This document shows positions 1-14,400 of a DNA stretch of 64,000 nt, in pieces. Location: NCBI RefSeq assembly GCF_902728265.1, contig NZ_CACVBR010000001.1, positions 62,001 to 126,000 of the forward strand, read 5' to 3'. The stretch's first letter is position 1, and every line of letters begins with the position of its first letter. The notes below the pieces were generated by a model. That model was not told where the DNA came from and did not search any database. It was given only the letters and a program-made list of their open reading frames with translations. The translations under genes were made by a program, and so were the position numbers. The stretch comes from Chryseobacterium potabilaquae. GTDB lineage: Bacteria; Bacteroidota; Bacteroidia; Flavobacteriales; Weeksellaceae.

Positions 1-2450
1 TCCAGTACATAAGTTGCAGTATTGGTAATAGGTTGACCTATATTAAGAGCATTACCATCCTCATGATAATGATGATAAGTAGCACATACCGTGGACTCGG
101 TAGGACCATACGCATTGATTACATCAACACCTTCTCTTCTATAATATTCCATTACTTCCGGATGAGTAGTATCTCCTGCTACAATAAGGGTATCCAACGG
201 GAGAATTAATTCTGTAGTAAGTAATATAGGAGGAATCGTAGCTATCTGGATCCTATTTTCAACTATATATCTATGTAATAAACTTAAATCTGTTTGGATT
301 TCTTTACTTATTAGATGTAAGATATGACCAAACGAAAGAACGGAATAAACATCCCATACATGAGCATCAAAAACATAGTTGGCATACCATAATGCTCTTT
401 TTTGTGGATCCGAAGAAGAATGAACTGTATTCAAGCTAAATAGAATAGACTGCTGCTCAATTAAATTAACCACATTTCTATGCGCTATCATCACTCCTTT
501 TGGCTTTCCTGTTGTTCCACTGGTATAAATGACATACGATAAAGCTTCCGGACTTACTTCAGTATTTGGATTATCCGTAGAACAAGTACTCAGTTCAGCT
601 TTCATTTCTGAACCATTCAGACTTATAATACTCAGGTTTGAAGATGCTGTTTCTGTAGCTGTTAGTTCCTTGTACTCATATAATCTGTCTTTTGTATTCT
701 CTTCAACGATTACCAATCTAGCCTTGGTATCTCCCAGAATATGTTCTATTCTATCCATAGGATAACTAGAATCCATAGGAACATACGCTCCGCCTGACTT
801 CAAGACTCCTAAGATTCCAATCAGCATCTGCTCGGATCTTTCTAAACATAATGGAATAAGTTCATCAGGCTGGATTTTGTATGTTTCTAAAAGATAATGA
901 GCTAACTGGTTTGATTTCTCATTAAGCTCTCTATAGCTTAACTTTACATCTTCATACACCAAAGCAAGATGATCCGGAGTCTTCTCTACCTGTCTTTCAA
1001 ATAATTCATGAAGGGTAGCACTTGTGTCGTATTCTACTCTAGTTGCATTCCAACTATGGATCAGGTCTTGATATTGAAAAGCTGAAACATATGACAATCT
1101 ATCTGTAGTAATAGTAGGATCTTCCAAAAGCTGATCTAACATCAACTCCATACCTTCTAGTACCTGAGACATCATAGCTTCTTCAAATAACAATCCTTCA
1201 TAGTTTAACGTGAGACTCACTTCCTCTCCTCTCTCATACGCAATTAAACTTAAGGGATAATCTACCTTCTCTATAGAATCCCGGAATCGAATATCTAAAT
1301 CCTCAGAAACATCTCCATCGGATATAGGATAATTCTCATACACAAATAAACTGCTGAATAAACGCTCTCCATTATCTTGAAGACTTGATAAACTCTTATC
1401 ACTGTATGTGTTAAGATCACTTACAGAAGATTGAAGATTTACTATTACATCCATCACCTTACCTTCCTTATGCTCTACAATCAAGGGAAGGGTATTGATA
1501 TAAAGTCCTACAGAACTCTCAATCCCCTCAACAGGTAAACTTCTTCCAGAAACGGTCGTTCCTACTACTGTCGTTCTTTGATTGCTGTAGATACTTAACT
1601 GTTTATGCCATACATACTGTAACACCGCATTAACTGTTAAGCCCTCCTTAGAGATTAAATTCTTTAAAGAAAGATATCTTTCTCTATCAATACTCCAAGT
1701 TAAGGATTGAGGATCCTGAATATGACGATAGCTTGAAAGATTTCTATGCTTCTCTGAGACTGTAAGTAAACTACTCAAATCCTCCCTATCTTCTAATAGC
1801 AACATATACTCCTTCCAGAATGAATCACTCTCTCCCTTATGACTCTGAAGATACTTCTGGGATTCTCCATACGATATATCCACCATAGAAGCTACTACTT
1901 CTCCTTTCAATAATCCAAGGTAGGTGGTATGAATATCATTAAACAGTACAGGCATACTCCACCCATCCAAGATCGCATGATGATTACTGAAGATACATGT
2001 ATAATGAATCTCGGAATGTTGACACACATAGACTCTAAAGAGTCCTGATTTAGAAAGATCATACTCCTCTTCTCTGTCTTTCTGAACAATGGATTTGATC
2101 TTATCTTCTCTTTCCTTTTCATCATACCCACTCAGATCTATACAACGCCACTCCACAGAACCTATCTTATCTATCACCTGAACTATAGACTCTGACCAAT
2201 CAAATCTCGTTCTTAATACAGGATGCTTCTTCTGAACATATTCCCACGACTCCTTTAACTTATCCAAATCAACCCCTCCATGATAATCCCATAAAAGCTG
2301 TACCCGATAAGAATCATCTACATCCCCCTGACTTAAAGCATGGTAGATAAAGCCTTCCTGAAGACTACTGGCCAAATATACAGAGTCAATCTCTATCTCT
2401 TCCTGAATAGAAGCTAGTTGACTGGAACTTATAATATGATCCACATCTGA
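1..2450 (-). other. NRPS module 7: C-A (partial), Phe-type A domain
   Basis: C7 has NHHAILDGWS and follows E6. The A domain is cut by the window edge just after the A5/A6 motif region. Its pocket residues (FDAHVWDVY, IATIPP, LIVAG, NAYGPTESTVCA) give D-A-W-T-I-A-A-V-C plus an unseen Lys. This is the phenylalanine code of gramicidin S/tyrocidine A domains, so Phe at position 7 is the firmest substrate call in the protein. Only the core between about 111 and 480 is distinctive; both flanks are nearly identical to A6. Confidence 0.85.
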
Positions 2451-5400
2451 CACCGTAAGGTAGTTTCTATCTATTCCTGATAACTCATTCACCAGCTTCT
2501 CTAAGTATCCTTTAAACAATACTGATAAACGAATCATCTCTTCTTCACTGAAGTAGCCTCCTAATCCAAAATACAATTCTCCTCCTACCACAGCACCATT
2601 GATAGTAAGAAGATGAGAATCCAAATTATCTATTCCTATAGGTTCTCCACTATTCTCCCCTACGATATACCAACTCTCTGATACAGATTCCTGTTGATCC
2701 AACTGTCCCAAGTAATTAAAACTAATTCTAGGAAGATTTCCATCTGTATAGCCCATAAGACTTCCATAACCTATCCCATTATTAGGAATACCTCTCAAAG
2801 ACTCCTTCGTATGAACTAGTGTAGAGAATACATCTTTACCTCTCTTTAACACTATGGGATACATCGTGGTAAACCAGCCTACTGTTTCAGTAATATCCAT
2901 TCCCCGAAAGATATCCTCTCTTCCATGACCTTCTAATACAATACCATGAGTAGACAACCCAGTGAAATCACAAAGAGCCAAAGAGAAAGCTGATAAAAGA
3001 ACATCATTGATCTGGGTATGATACACACCATGAATATCTCGAAGTAAACGACTCGTGGAGACTTTATCCAATACCAAATCGGAATGATGATAGAGAGAAC
3101 TACTAAGACTCTGGATATGAAGACTGCTATTCTTTGTATTCTCTATAATACTATTCCAATACCTTAGCTCTTCTTCTCGGGAGGTAGCACTATCCTCTTT
3201 ATAAGTCTTAACCACATCAACCCACTGACGGTAACTGCTTCCTTTTACATACAATGGGTTGGTATTTCCTTCCTTAAGAGATCTATACATCAACTCAAGA
3301 TCTTCTGTTAAGATTCGCCAGCTTACCGCATCGATAATAAGGTGATGGAAACAGAAATGAACACGACAACTTCCATCTTCATAACCATGGATATATCCTA
3401 CATGAAGTAAAGGACCTTCAATGATATCAAATCCACTCTGCCAAGAAGTAAAGACTTCTACTAATTCTTCTTCACTTACATCTCTACGATCAAGTATACT
3501 CAAATCAGGAGATATAGCTTCTTTTCTATACTCTTGAAGATAGCCATGCTCTGTCTTAGGATAATATAGCCGTAAGGCATCATGCTTCTCTACTAATTGT
3601 AGGAGACTTTGTTTTAATATATCTATATCCAATTCAGGAACATGAATCATAAAGGACTGATTCCAATGATGGAAAGAGGTAAAATGTTCTCCCAACTCTA
3701 CTTCATGGAAGAACCATTCCTGAATCGGTAATAATGAAACTTCACCTTCTAATATTCCCTGTTCTGTAATAAGAGACAATCCTTCTTCATGCTTTCTACT
3801 TTCTAAGAGCTCAGAAAGATGATACACTGTTCTATAGGTAAAGACTTCTTTGACACTTAAGGATAAGGATAATCTTTTTCGTAAACGACTCACGAGTTGG
3901 ATACTGATGATACTGTCTCCTCCCAAACGGAAAAAATCATCATGTAAACCGATACTTTCTACAGGTAAACCTAAAACTTCTCCATAGATCTCTGCTAATT
4001 GTTTTTCAAGAACTGTTGTTGGTGCTATATATTCTCTATCTCCTGTGAAGTTAGGGTCTGGTAACGCTCTACGATCCAACTTTCCATTAATCGTAAGAGG
4101 AAGTGATTCCAAATGAACATACACAGAAGGGATCATATAATCCGGAAGAAGCCCAGATAAATGCATAGATAAGTCTTCATTATTAACTGAAGCATCCGAT
4201 ACATAATATCCTACCAAATATTTCAAGCCTAAACTATTCTCCTTGGCTAAAACTATAGCCTGACGAACTCCTTCATAGCCCAATAATCCATTCTCTATCT
4301 CTCCCAATTCTATCCTATACCCTCTTATTTTAACCTGGAAGTCATTTCTGCCTATATACTCTATATCCCCACCAGCAAGATAACGTACTAAATCCCCGGT
4401 CTTATACATACGATCATTATAACCTATTGCTTTCTCTTCTTCACTCTGGAAAGGATTCAATAGAAAACGCTCAGCGGTAAGCTCAGGAAGATTTAAATAC
4501 CCTCTTGATAAACCAGCCCCTCCTATATACAATTCTCCTATAGCCCCTACAGGAACAGGTCGCAGAGATTCATCCAAGACATAGGTTGCCGTATTGGCTA
4601 TAGGTTGACCTATATTAAGAGCATTACCATCCTCATGATAATGATGATAAGTTGCACATACCGTAGATTCTGATGGACCATACTCATTAAGTAAAATAAT
4701 ATCTGAATATTCCTTTCTATCGATTTCAGGGAAAGATTCGCCTCCTGCAAATATTAGCTTAAGACTTGTATCCGGTAACATTTCTTTTAATAAGACAGGA
4801 GGAATAAACGATACCTCTATACCATGATCTGTAATATACTCATTAAGTTCTTTTACCGATTTTCTATGTTCATCACTATACAACCACAACGTATTTCCAT
4901 TACACAGAACAGGAAAGGTTTCACATGCAAAAGCATCAAAAACATAATTCGAATAACAACCTACATTCATATATTCGTTAAGTTTGTGAGAGGATATCAT
5001 AAACTCTACAAGATTTACAACTCCTTTATGCTCTATCATGACTCCCTTTGGTTTACCTGTTGTTCCACTCGTGTAAATTACATAAGATAAATCACCTGAA
5101 CTTACTTCTGTATTGGGATTTGCTGGAGAACAAGTACTCAGTTCAGCTTTCATCTCTGAAGAATCCAGACTTATGACACTCAGGTTTGAGGATTCTGTTT
5201 CTATAGCTGTTAGTTCCTTGTACTCATATAATCTGTCTTTTGTATTCTCTTCAACGAGTACAACTCTAGCCTTGGTATCTCCCAGAATATGTTCTATTCG
5301 ATCCATAGGATAATTAGGATCCATAGGAACATATGCTCCTCCTGATTTTAGGACTCCTAAGATTGCTATGAGCATCTGCTCGGATCTTTCCAAACATAGA

Positions 5401-8400
5401 GGGATCAATTCATCAGCCTTAATCTCATAATTTTGTAATAAATAATGAGCCAATTGGTTTGATCTCTCATTAAGCTCTTTATAACTTAACTTTACATCCT
5501 CATACACCAAAGCAATATGATCCGGAGTCTTCTCTACCTGTCTTTCAAATAATTCATGAAGGGTAACACTTGTGTCGTATTCCACTCCCGCTATATTCCA
5601 ATTATGGATCAAGTCTTGATATTGAAGCGCTGATACATACGACAGTCTATCTGTAGTAATGGTAGGATCTTGTAACAGCTGATCCAACATTAATTCCATA
5701 CCTTCTAGTACCTGAGACATCATAGCTCTTTCAAATAATAGTCCCTCATAAGTTAAGGTCATACTTATTTCTTCTCCTCTCTCATACGCAATTAAACTTA
5801 AGGGATAATCCACTTTCTCTATCGATTCACGAGGCTTAATATCTAAACCATTTAAAACAACACCATCAGATATAGGATAATTCTCATACACAAATAAACT
5901 ACTGAATAATCGTTCTCCACTTTGTTGAAGACTCGATAAACTCTTATCACTGTATGTGTTAAGATCACTAACTCCATCTTGAAGTTTTGCGATCCAATCT
6001 AGTACCTTACCTTCCTTATGCTCTACAATCAAGGGAAGGGTATTGATATACAAGCCTACTGAACTCTCAATCCCCTCAACAGGTAGACTTCTTCCAGAAA
6101 CGGTCGTTCCTACTACTGTCGTTCTTTGATTACTGTAGATACTTAACTGTTTATGCCATAAATATTGTAACACCGCATTAACTGTTAAGCCCTCCTTAGA
6201 GATTAAATTCTTTAACAAAGTATACCTCTGCTCTTTGAGATGTAAGGTTAAGGAGTGAGGATCCTGAATATGACGATAGCCTGAAAGATTCGTATGCTTC
6301 TCTGAGACTGTAAGTAAACTACTCAAATCCTCCCTATCTTCCAATAGCAACATATACTCCTTCCAGAATGAATCACTCTCTCCCTTATGACTCTGAAGAT
6401 ACTTCTGGGATTCTCCATACGATATATCCACCATAGAAGCTACTACTTCTCCTTTCAATAATCTAAGGTAGGTGGTATGAATATCATTAAACAGTACAGG
6501 CATACTCCAACCATCCAAGATCGCATGATGATTACTGAAGATACATGTATAATGAATCTCGGAATGTTGACACACATAGACTCTGAAGAGTCCTGATTTG
6601 GAAAGATCATACTCCTCTTCTCTGTCTTTCTGAACAATGGATTTAATCTTATCTTCTCTTTCCTTTTCATCATACCCACTCAGATCTATACAACGCCAGT
6701 CCACAGAGCCTATTTTATCTATCACCTGAACAATAGACTCTGACCAATCAAATCTCGTTCTTAATACAGGATGCTTCTTCTGAACATATTCCCACGACTC
6801 CTTTAACTTATCCAAATCAACCCCTCCATGATAATCCCATAAAAGCTGTACCCGATAAGAGTCATCTACATCTCCCTGACTTAAAGCATGGTAGATAAAA
6901 CCTTCCTGAAGACTACTGGCTAAATATACAGAATCAATCTCTATCTCTTTCTGAATAGAAGCTAGTTGGCTGGAACTCAGAATATGATCCACATCTGATA
7001 ACGTAAGGTAGCTTCTATCTATTCCTGATAACTCATTCACAAGCTGCTCTAAGTATCCTTTAAACAATACTGATAAACGAATCATCTCTTCTTCACTGAA
7101 GTAGCCCCTTAATCCAAAATACAATTCTCCTCCTACCACAGCGCCATTGATAGTAAGAAGATGAGAATCCAAATTATCTCTTCCCACAGATTCTCCACTA
7201 TTCTCCCCTACGATATGCCAACTCTCTGATACAGATTCCTGTTGATCCAACTGGCCCAAGTAATTAAAACTAATTCTAGGAAGATTACCATCTGTATAGC
7301 CGATAAGACTTCCATAACCTATCCCATTATCAGGAACACCTCTCAAAGACTCTTTCGTATGAACTAGTGTAGAGAATAGATCTTTACCCCTCTCTAACAC
7401 TATAGGATACATCGTGGTAAACCAGCCTACTGTTTCAGTAATATCTATTCCCGGAAAGATATCCTCTCTTCCATGACCCTCTAATACAATACCATGAGCT
7501 GATAGACCCGTGAAATCACAAAGAGCCAAAGAGAAAGCTGATAAAAGAACATCATTGATCTGGGTATGATACACTCCATGAATATCTCGAAGTAAACGAC
7601 TCGTGGAGTCTTTATCCAATACCAAATCGGAATGATGATAGAGAGAACTACTAAGACTCTGGATATGAAGACTGCTATTCTTTGTATTCTCTATAATACT
7701 ATTCCAATACCTTAGCTCTTCTTCTCGGGAGGTAGCACTATCCTCTTTATAAGTCTTAACCACATCAACCCACTGGCGGTAACTGCTTCCTTTTACATAC
7801 AATGGGTTGGTATTTCCTTCCTTAAGAGATCTATACATCATCTGAAGATCTTCTGTTAAGATTCGCCAGCTTACCGCATCGATAATAAGATGATGGAAAC
7901 AGAAATGAACACGACAACTTCCATCTTCATAACCATGGATATATCCTACATGAAGTAAAGGACCTTCAGTGATATCAAATCCACTCTGCCAAGAAGTAAA
8001 GACTTCTACTAATTCTTCTTCACTTACATCTCTACGATCAAGTATACTCAAATCAGGAGATATAGCTTCTTTTCTATACTCTTGAAGATAGCCATGCTCT
8101 GTCTTAGGATAATATAGTCGTAAGGCATCATGCTTCTCTACTAATTGTAGGAGACTTTGTTTTAATATATCTATATCCAATTCAGGAACATGAATCATAA
8201 AGGACTGATTCCAATGATGGAAAGAGGTAAAATGTTCTCCCAACTCTACCTCATGGAAGAACCATTCCTGAATCGGTAATAATGAAACTTCACCTTCTAA
8301 TATTCCCTGTTCTGTAATAAGAGACAATCCCTCTTCATGCTTTCTACTTTCTAAGAGCTCAGAAAGATGATACACTGTTCTATAGGTAAAGACTTCTTTG

Positions 8401-11400
8401 ACACTTAAGGATAAGGATAATCTTTTTCGTAAACGACTCACGAGTTGGATACTGATGATACTGTCTCCTCCCAAACGGAAGAAATCATCATGTAAACCGA
8501 TACTTTCTACAGGTAAGCCCAATACTTCACTATAAATTGCTGCCAGATCTCGCTGAAGAGAAGTCTCGGGTGCAATATATTCTCTATCTCCTGTGAAGTT
8601 TGGTTCAGGTAAAGTCTTGCGATCTAATTTTCCATTAATCGTAAGAAGAAGTGATTCCAAATGAACATACACAGAAGGGATCATATACTCAGGAAGTAAT
8701 CCTGATAAATGTACTGACAGCTCTTCATGATTTAATGCTGCATCTGACACATAATAGCCAACCAAATATTTCAAGCCTGAACTATTCTCCTTTGCCAGTA
8801 CAACACTTTGACGAATCCCTTCATAACTCAATAATCCATTCTCTATCTCTCCTAATTCTATCCTGTATCCTCGTATCTTTACCTGGAAGTCATTTCTGCC
8901 TATATATTCCAAATCTCCTCCCGGAAGATAACGACCTAAATCTCCAGTCTTATATATACGATCATTATAACCTCTTGCTTTCTCTTCTTCACTCTGGAAT
9001 GGATTCAATAGAAAACGCTCCTCTGTAAGCTCTACAAGATTTAAATAACCTCTTGATAATCCCGAACCTCCAATATATAATTCTCCTACAGCTCCCACGG
9101 GTACCGGACGTAAGTATTCATCCAACACATAAATCCGTTGATCCGGAATACTTTTTCCTACCATAGACGAATTCCCTAACTCTCCCGAATCAAGCACTCT
9201 ATAACTCGCATGAACTGTAGTCTCAGTTGTACCATACATATTGATTAAACTTGGACTCTCAGGATAGCGACCATACCAAGGTTCCAAAGAAGCAAAATTC
9301 AATGCCTCTCCTGCAAAGATGACATAACGAAGTTTAGAAAGATTCACATCCTTAGATAAACCAACTTCTATAAACTGGTAAAAGGCTGTAGGGGTTTTAC
9401 ATAATACAGTAAGATTATTTTTATAGCATAAATCAAAAAATAAATATAAATCTTTAGTTTGTTCTACACTAGGTATCAATAATTTTCCTCCATGAAGTAA
9501 GGCGCCCCACATCTCCCATACACTCACATCAAAAACATACGAATGGAATAAACTCCATACATCCTTATCCGTAAATCCATACCAATGATTTGTAGCACTG
9601 AATAAACGAACCACATTCTTATGTTCTATCATTACTCCCTTAGGCTTTCCTGTTGTTCCACTGGTATAAATAACATACGATAAATCACCTGAACCTACTT
9701 CTGTATTTGGATTTACTGTGGAACATATATCCAAGCTATCTTTCATATCTGAAGAATCCAGACTTATAATACTCAGGTTTGAGGATGCTGTTTCTGTAGC
9801 TGTTAGTTCCTTGTACTCATATAATCTGTCTTTTGTATTCTCTTCAACGATTACCAATCTAGCCTTGGTATCTCCCAGAATATGTTCTATTCTATCCATA
9901 GGATAATTAGGATCCATCGGAACATACGCTCCTCCTGACTTTAAAACTCCTAGAATTCCGATAAGCATCTGTTCGGATCTTTCTAAACATAATGGAATAA
10001 GTTCATCAGGCTGAATCTGATAAGTATATAAAAGATAATGAGCCAATTGATTAGATCTCTCATTAAGCTCTCTATAGGTTAACTTCACATCCTCATACAC
10101 CAAAGCGATATGATCAGGAGTCTTCTCAACCTGTCTCTCAAATAACTCATGAATCGGAACCGTGGTATCATATTCTGAATAGGAACCCAAAAGATTGGAG
10201 AAGATTCCATCTGCACTATACTCTTCCTTCCTTGTCCAAGATAAATCTCTAAGTTGTAACTCAGAGTGGTTACCTTTCTGATTAGATACGATTTGCTCTA
10301 AGAGATAAACATACGTACGGATCATATGATCAATCGTACTTTCTTTAAAGAGATGGATAGCATAATTAAAACTTCCTGATAAAAAATTTCCATGATCATC
10401 TATCATCAAACTCAAATCAAACTTAGCCACATCATAGGAGACATTTCCTTTGAATTCTTGAAATAATGAATCATCTCCATACCTATCCTTTACTTCACTT
10501 CCAAAACTCTGTAAACCAAACATCACCTGGAATAGAGGATGACGAGATACATCCTGAACTACTCCCAACTCTTCTACCAATTTCTCAAAAGGTACATCCT
10601 GATGCATCTGAGCCTCAGATGCTGAACCTGAAACTTGCAAAATAAAATCTCTTACTGATACTCCATAATCAATCTCTTCTCGAAGGACCAAAGTATTTAC
10701 AAAGAAACCGATCAGATCATCTAAGCCTGCATGATGACGATTCGCTACTACTGTTCCTAGTACTATATCCTTTTGTCCCGAATAAGAGGATAATAGTAAA
10801 TAATATCCTCCCAGCATTACACTGTATAAACTCACTCCTAAGTCTCGAGATAAGAATCGAAGGTCTTCTCCTAATGTGTTAGGAATACTAAAACGTATTG
10901 TATGTCCTTCATAAGAAATAACCGAAGGACGAGCATAATCTAAAGGAAGATTTAGAGGTTCTACTTCCAAAAGTTTAGCCCTCCAATAATCCAATTGTTT
11001 TTCTAATACTTCTCCCTGAAGATACCCCCTTTGCCATAAAGCAAAATCTTTATATTGAATTCGTAACGAGGGTAAAGAAACCGGATTACCCAATAACAAA
11101 TCCCTATAGATAACATGTAGTTCTTCTAAAAAGATATCACTAGACCAACCATCAAAAGAAATGTGATGAATAACTATACTGATATAAGAAGTAATCTCAC
11201 TATTATTTGGGGTATCCTGCTTTTTCTTTGTTTTATTATTTTTAGTTTTTTCTTTCTCATTGAATACACAAACTGAAATAGGAAGTTCTTTGGATAAATT
11301 AAAAACTCTAGTGATTTCTTGAGATAGAAGATCTTCTAATTCTCTAGAGCTAAATACATCAGTCTCTTTAATACTTAATTCCTGATCACTAACATATTGA

Positions 11401-14400
11401 TACCCTACTCCCTCTGAACTGGTTACAATTAAAGTACGTAGAATTTCATGTCTGGACAGAAGAATTCTAAAGGACTCTTTTAAGATTGTAAGGTCAACCC
11501 TGGAAGATAATCCGAAAACCATAGGAATATTATACGCCGAGCTTCCTCCTTCATACTGATCAATAAACCATAAACGCTCCTGAGCAAAAGATAAAAGTTG
11601 CTGCTCAGGATGATGAACCACTATAGGACGGATCATCTCTACAATATCAATTGATAAACCTTCAAGTGCACCTGCTAATCCAAAGATGGTTTTATGGCTA
11701 AACACCATCGCTACACTGGCCTGTAAGCCTAATCCTTGATGAATCTTGCTAATAAGCTTAATAGCCATAATACTATTTCCTCCCAAGCGAAAGAAATCAT
11801 CATGAATACCAATACTTTCTACAGGTAAACCTAAAACTTCTCCATAGATCTCTGCTAATTGTTTTTCAAGGATAGTCGTTGGTGCTATATATTCTCTATC
11901 TCCTGTGAAGTTAGGTTCAGGTAAAGCCCTGCGATCTAACTTTCCATTAATTGTAAGAGGAAGTTCTTCCAAATGAACATATACAGAAGGAACCATATAC
12001 TCCGGAAGAAGCCCTGATAAATACACAGATAAGTCTTCAGGATTAAATGAAGTATCAGACACATAATAACCTACCAAATATTTTAACCCTGAACTATTCT
12101 CCTTGGCTAAAACTACAGCCTGACGAATACCTTCATAACTCAATAAACCATTCTCTATCTCTCCTAATTCTATTCTATAGCCTCGTATTTTTACCTGGAA
12201 GTCATTACGACCTATATATTCCAAATCTCCTCCCGGAAGATAACGTACTATATCTCCAGTCTTATATATACGATCATTATAACTTCTCTCTTTATCTTCT
12301 TTGCTCTGGAAAGGGTTTACTAAAAAACGCTCCGCTGTAAGCTCAGGAAGATTCAGATAGCCTCTTGATAAACCGGCTCCTCCTATATATAATTCTCCTA
12401 CAGCTCCCACGGGTAATAAACGTAAATACTCATCTAAAACATAGGTGGTGGTATTGGAAATAGGTTGACCTATATTAAGAGTATTACCATCCTCATGATA
12501 ATGATGATAAGTAGCACATACCGTAGATTCTGATGGACCATACTCATTAAGTAAAATAATATCTGAATATTCCTTTCTATCGATTTCAGGGAAAGATTCG
12601 CCTCCTGCAAATATTAGCTTAAGACTTGTATCCGGTAACATTTCTTTTAATAAGACAGGAGGAATAAACGATACCTCTATACCATGATCTGTAATATACT
12701 CATTAAGATCTTTTACCGATTTTCTATGTTCATTAGTATACAACCACAACGTATTTCCATGACAAAGAACAGGAAAGGCTTCATACACAAAAGCATCAAA
12801 GACATAATTCGAATAACAACCTACATTTCTATAGTTCGCAAGCCTGTGAGAGGATATCATAAACTCTACAAGATTTACAACCCCTCTATGCTCTATCATT
12901 ACCCCTTTTGGCTTACCGGTTGTTCCACTGGTGTAAATCACATAAGATAAGTTACCTGAACTTACTTCTGTATTCGGATTATCCGCGGAACAAGTACTCA
13001 AAGAGTCTACTATATTTAAAGCATTTAGACTTATGATACTTAGGTTTGAGGATTCTGCTTCTGTAGCTATTAATTTCTTATAATCATATAATCTGTCTTT
13101 TGTATTTTCTTCAACGAGTACCATTCTGGCCTTGGTATCTCCCAGAATATGCTCTATTCTATCCATGGGATAATTAGGATCCATAGGAACAAAGGCTCCT
13201 CCTGATTTTAAAACTCCTAAGATTCCAATCAGCATCTGCTCAGATCTTTCTAAACATAGAGGGATCAATTCATCGGGCTTAATCTCATAATTTTGTAGTA
13301 AATAATGAGCCAATTGGTTTGATCTTTCATTAAGCTCTTTATACGTTAACTTTACATCTTCATACACCAAGGCTATATGATCAGGTGTCTTCTCTACTTG
13401 TCTCTCAAATAACTCATGAAGAGTAGCAGTTGTGTCATATTCTGAATAAGTATCCAAAAGATTGGAGAAGATTCCATCTCCACTATACTCTTCTTCTCTT
13501 ACCCAAGATAAATCTTCAAGCAGTAACTTTGGTCCATCTGCTTTATGATAAAATGCTATTTGCTCTAAAAGATATATATACGTACTAATCATATGATCAA
13601 TCGTACTTTCCTTGAATAATCCTCGAGCATAATTAAAACTTCCTGATAAGCTTTTCCCATCGTCATCTATCATAACACTTAAATCAAACTTCGCTACATC
13701 ATAAGAAACATTTCCTTTAAATTCTTGAAACAAAGAGTCTTCTTCATACATCCTCTTTGCTTCACTTCCAAAACTCTGCAGTCCAAACATCACCTGGAAT
13801 AAAGGATGACGAGATACATCCTGAACTACTCCTAACTCTTCTACCAATTTCTCAAAGGGTACATCCTGATGCATCTGAGCCTCAGATACTGAATCAGAAA
13901 CTTGCAAAATAAAATCTCTTACTGATACTCCATAGTCAATCTCTTCTCGAAGAACCAATGTATTTACAAAAAAGCCGATCAGATCCTCTAAGCCTGCATG
14001 ATGACGATTCGCTACCACAGTACCTAATACTATATCCTTTTGTCCCGAATAAGAAGATAATAACAAATAATATCCTCCCAGCATTACACTGTATAAACTC
14101 ACTCCTAATTCTCGAGACAGGAGTCTAAGTTCCTCTCCTAAAGTATCTGAAATACTAAAATGTACTGTATTTCCTTCATAAGAAATAGCAGAAGGACGAG
14201 CATAATCTAAAGGAAGATTTAAAGGTTCTACTTCCGAAAGCTTGCCTTTCCAATATTCCAACTGCTTCCTTAATACTTCGCCTTGAAGATAATCCCTTTG
14301 CCATAAAGCAAAATCTTTATATTGAATTCGTAACGAGGGTAAAGAAACGGAACTATTCGTTAACAAGTCTTGATATATAGATCGTAGCTCTTCTAAAAAG

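Noticed and set aside
1907-2131. Small minus-strand ORF repeated at 6455-6679 and 20825-21049
   Set aside because: It lies in another frame of the NRPS C domains; it recurs only because the underlying DNA is repeated.
8651-9028. 125-residue plus-strand ORF
   Set aside because: Antisense to the A5 adenylation domain; no start context or family features.
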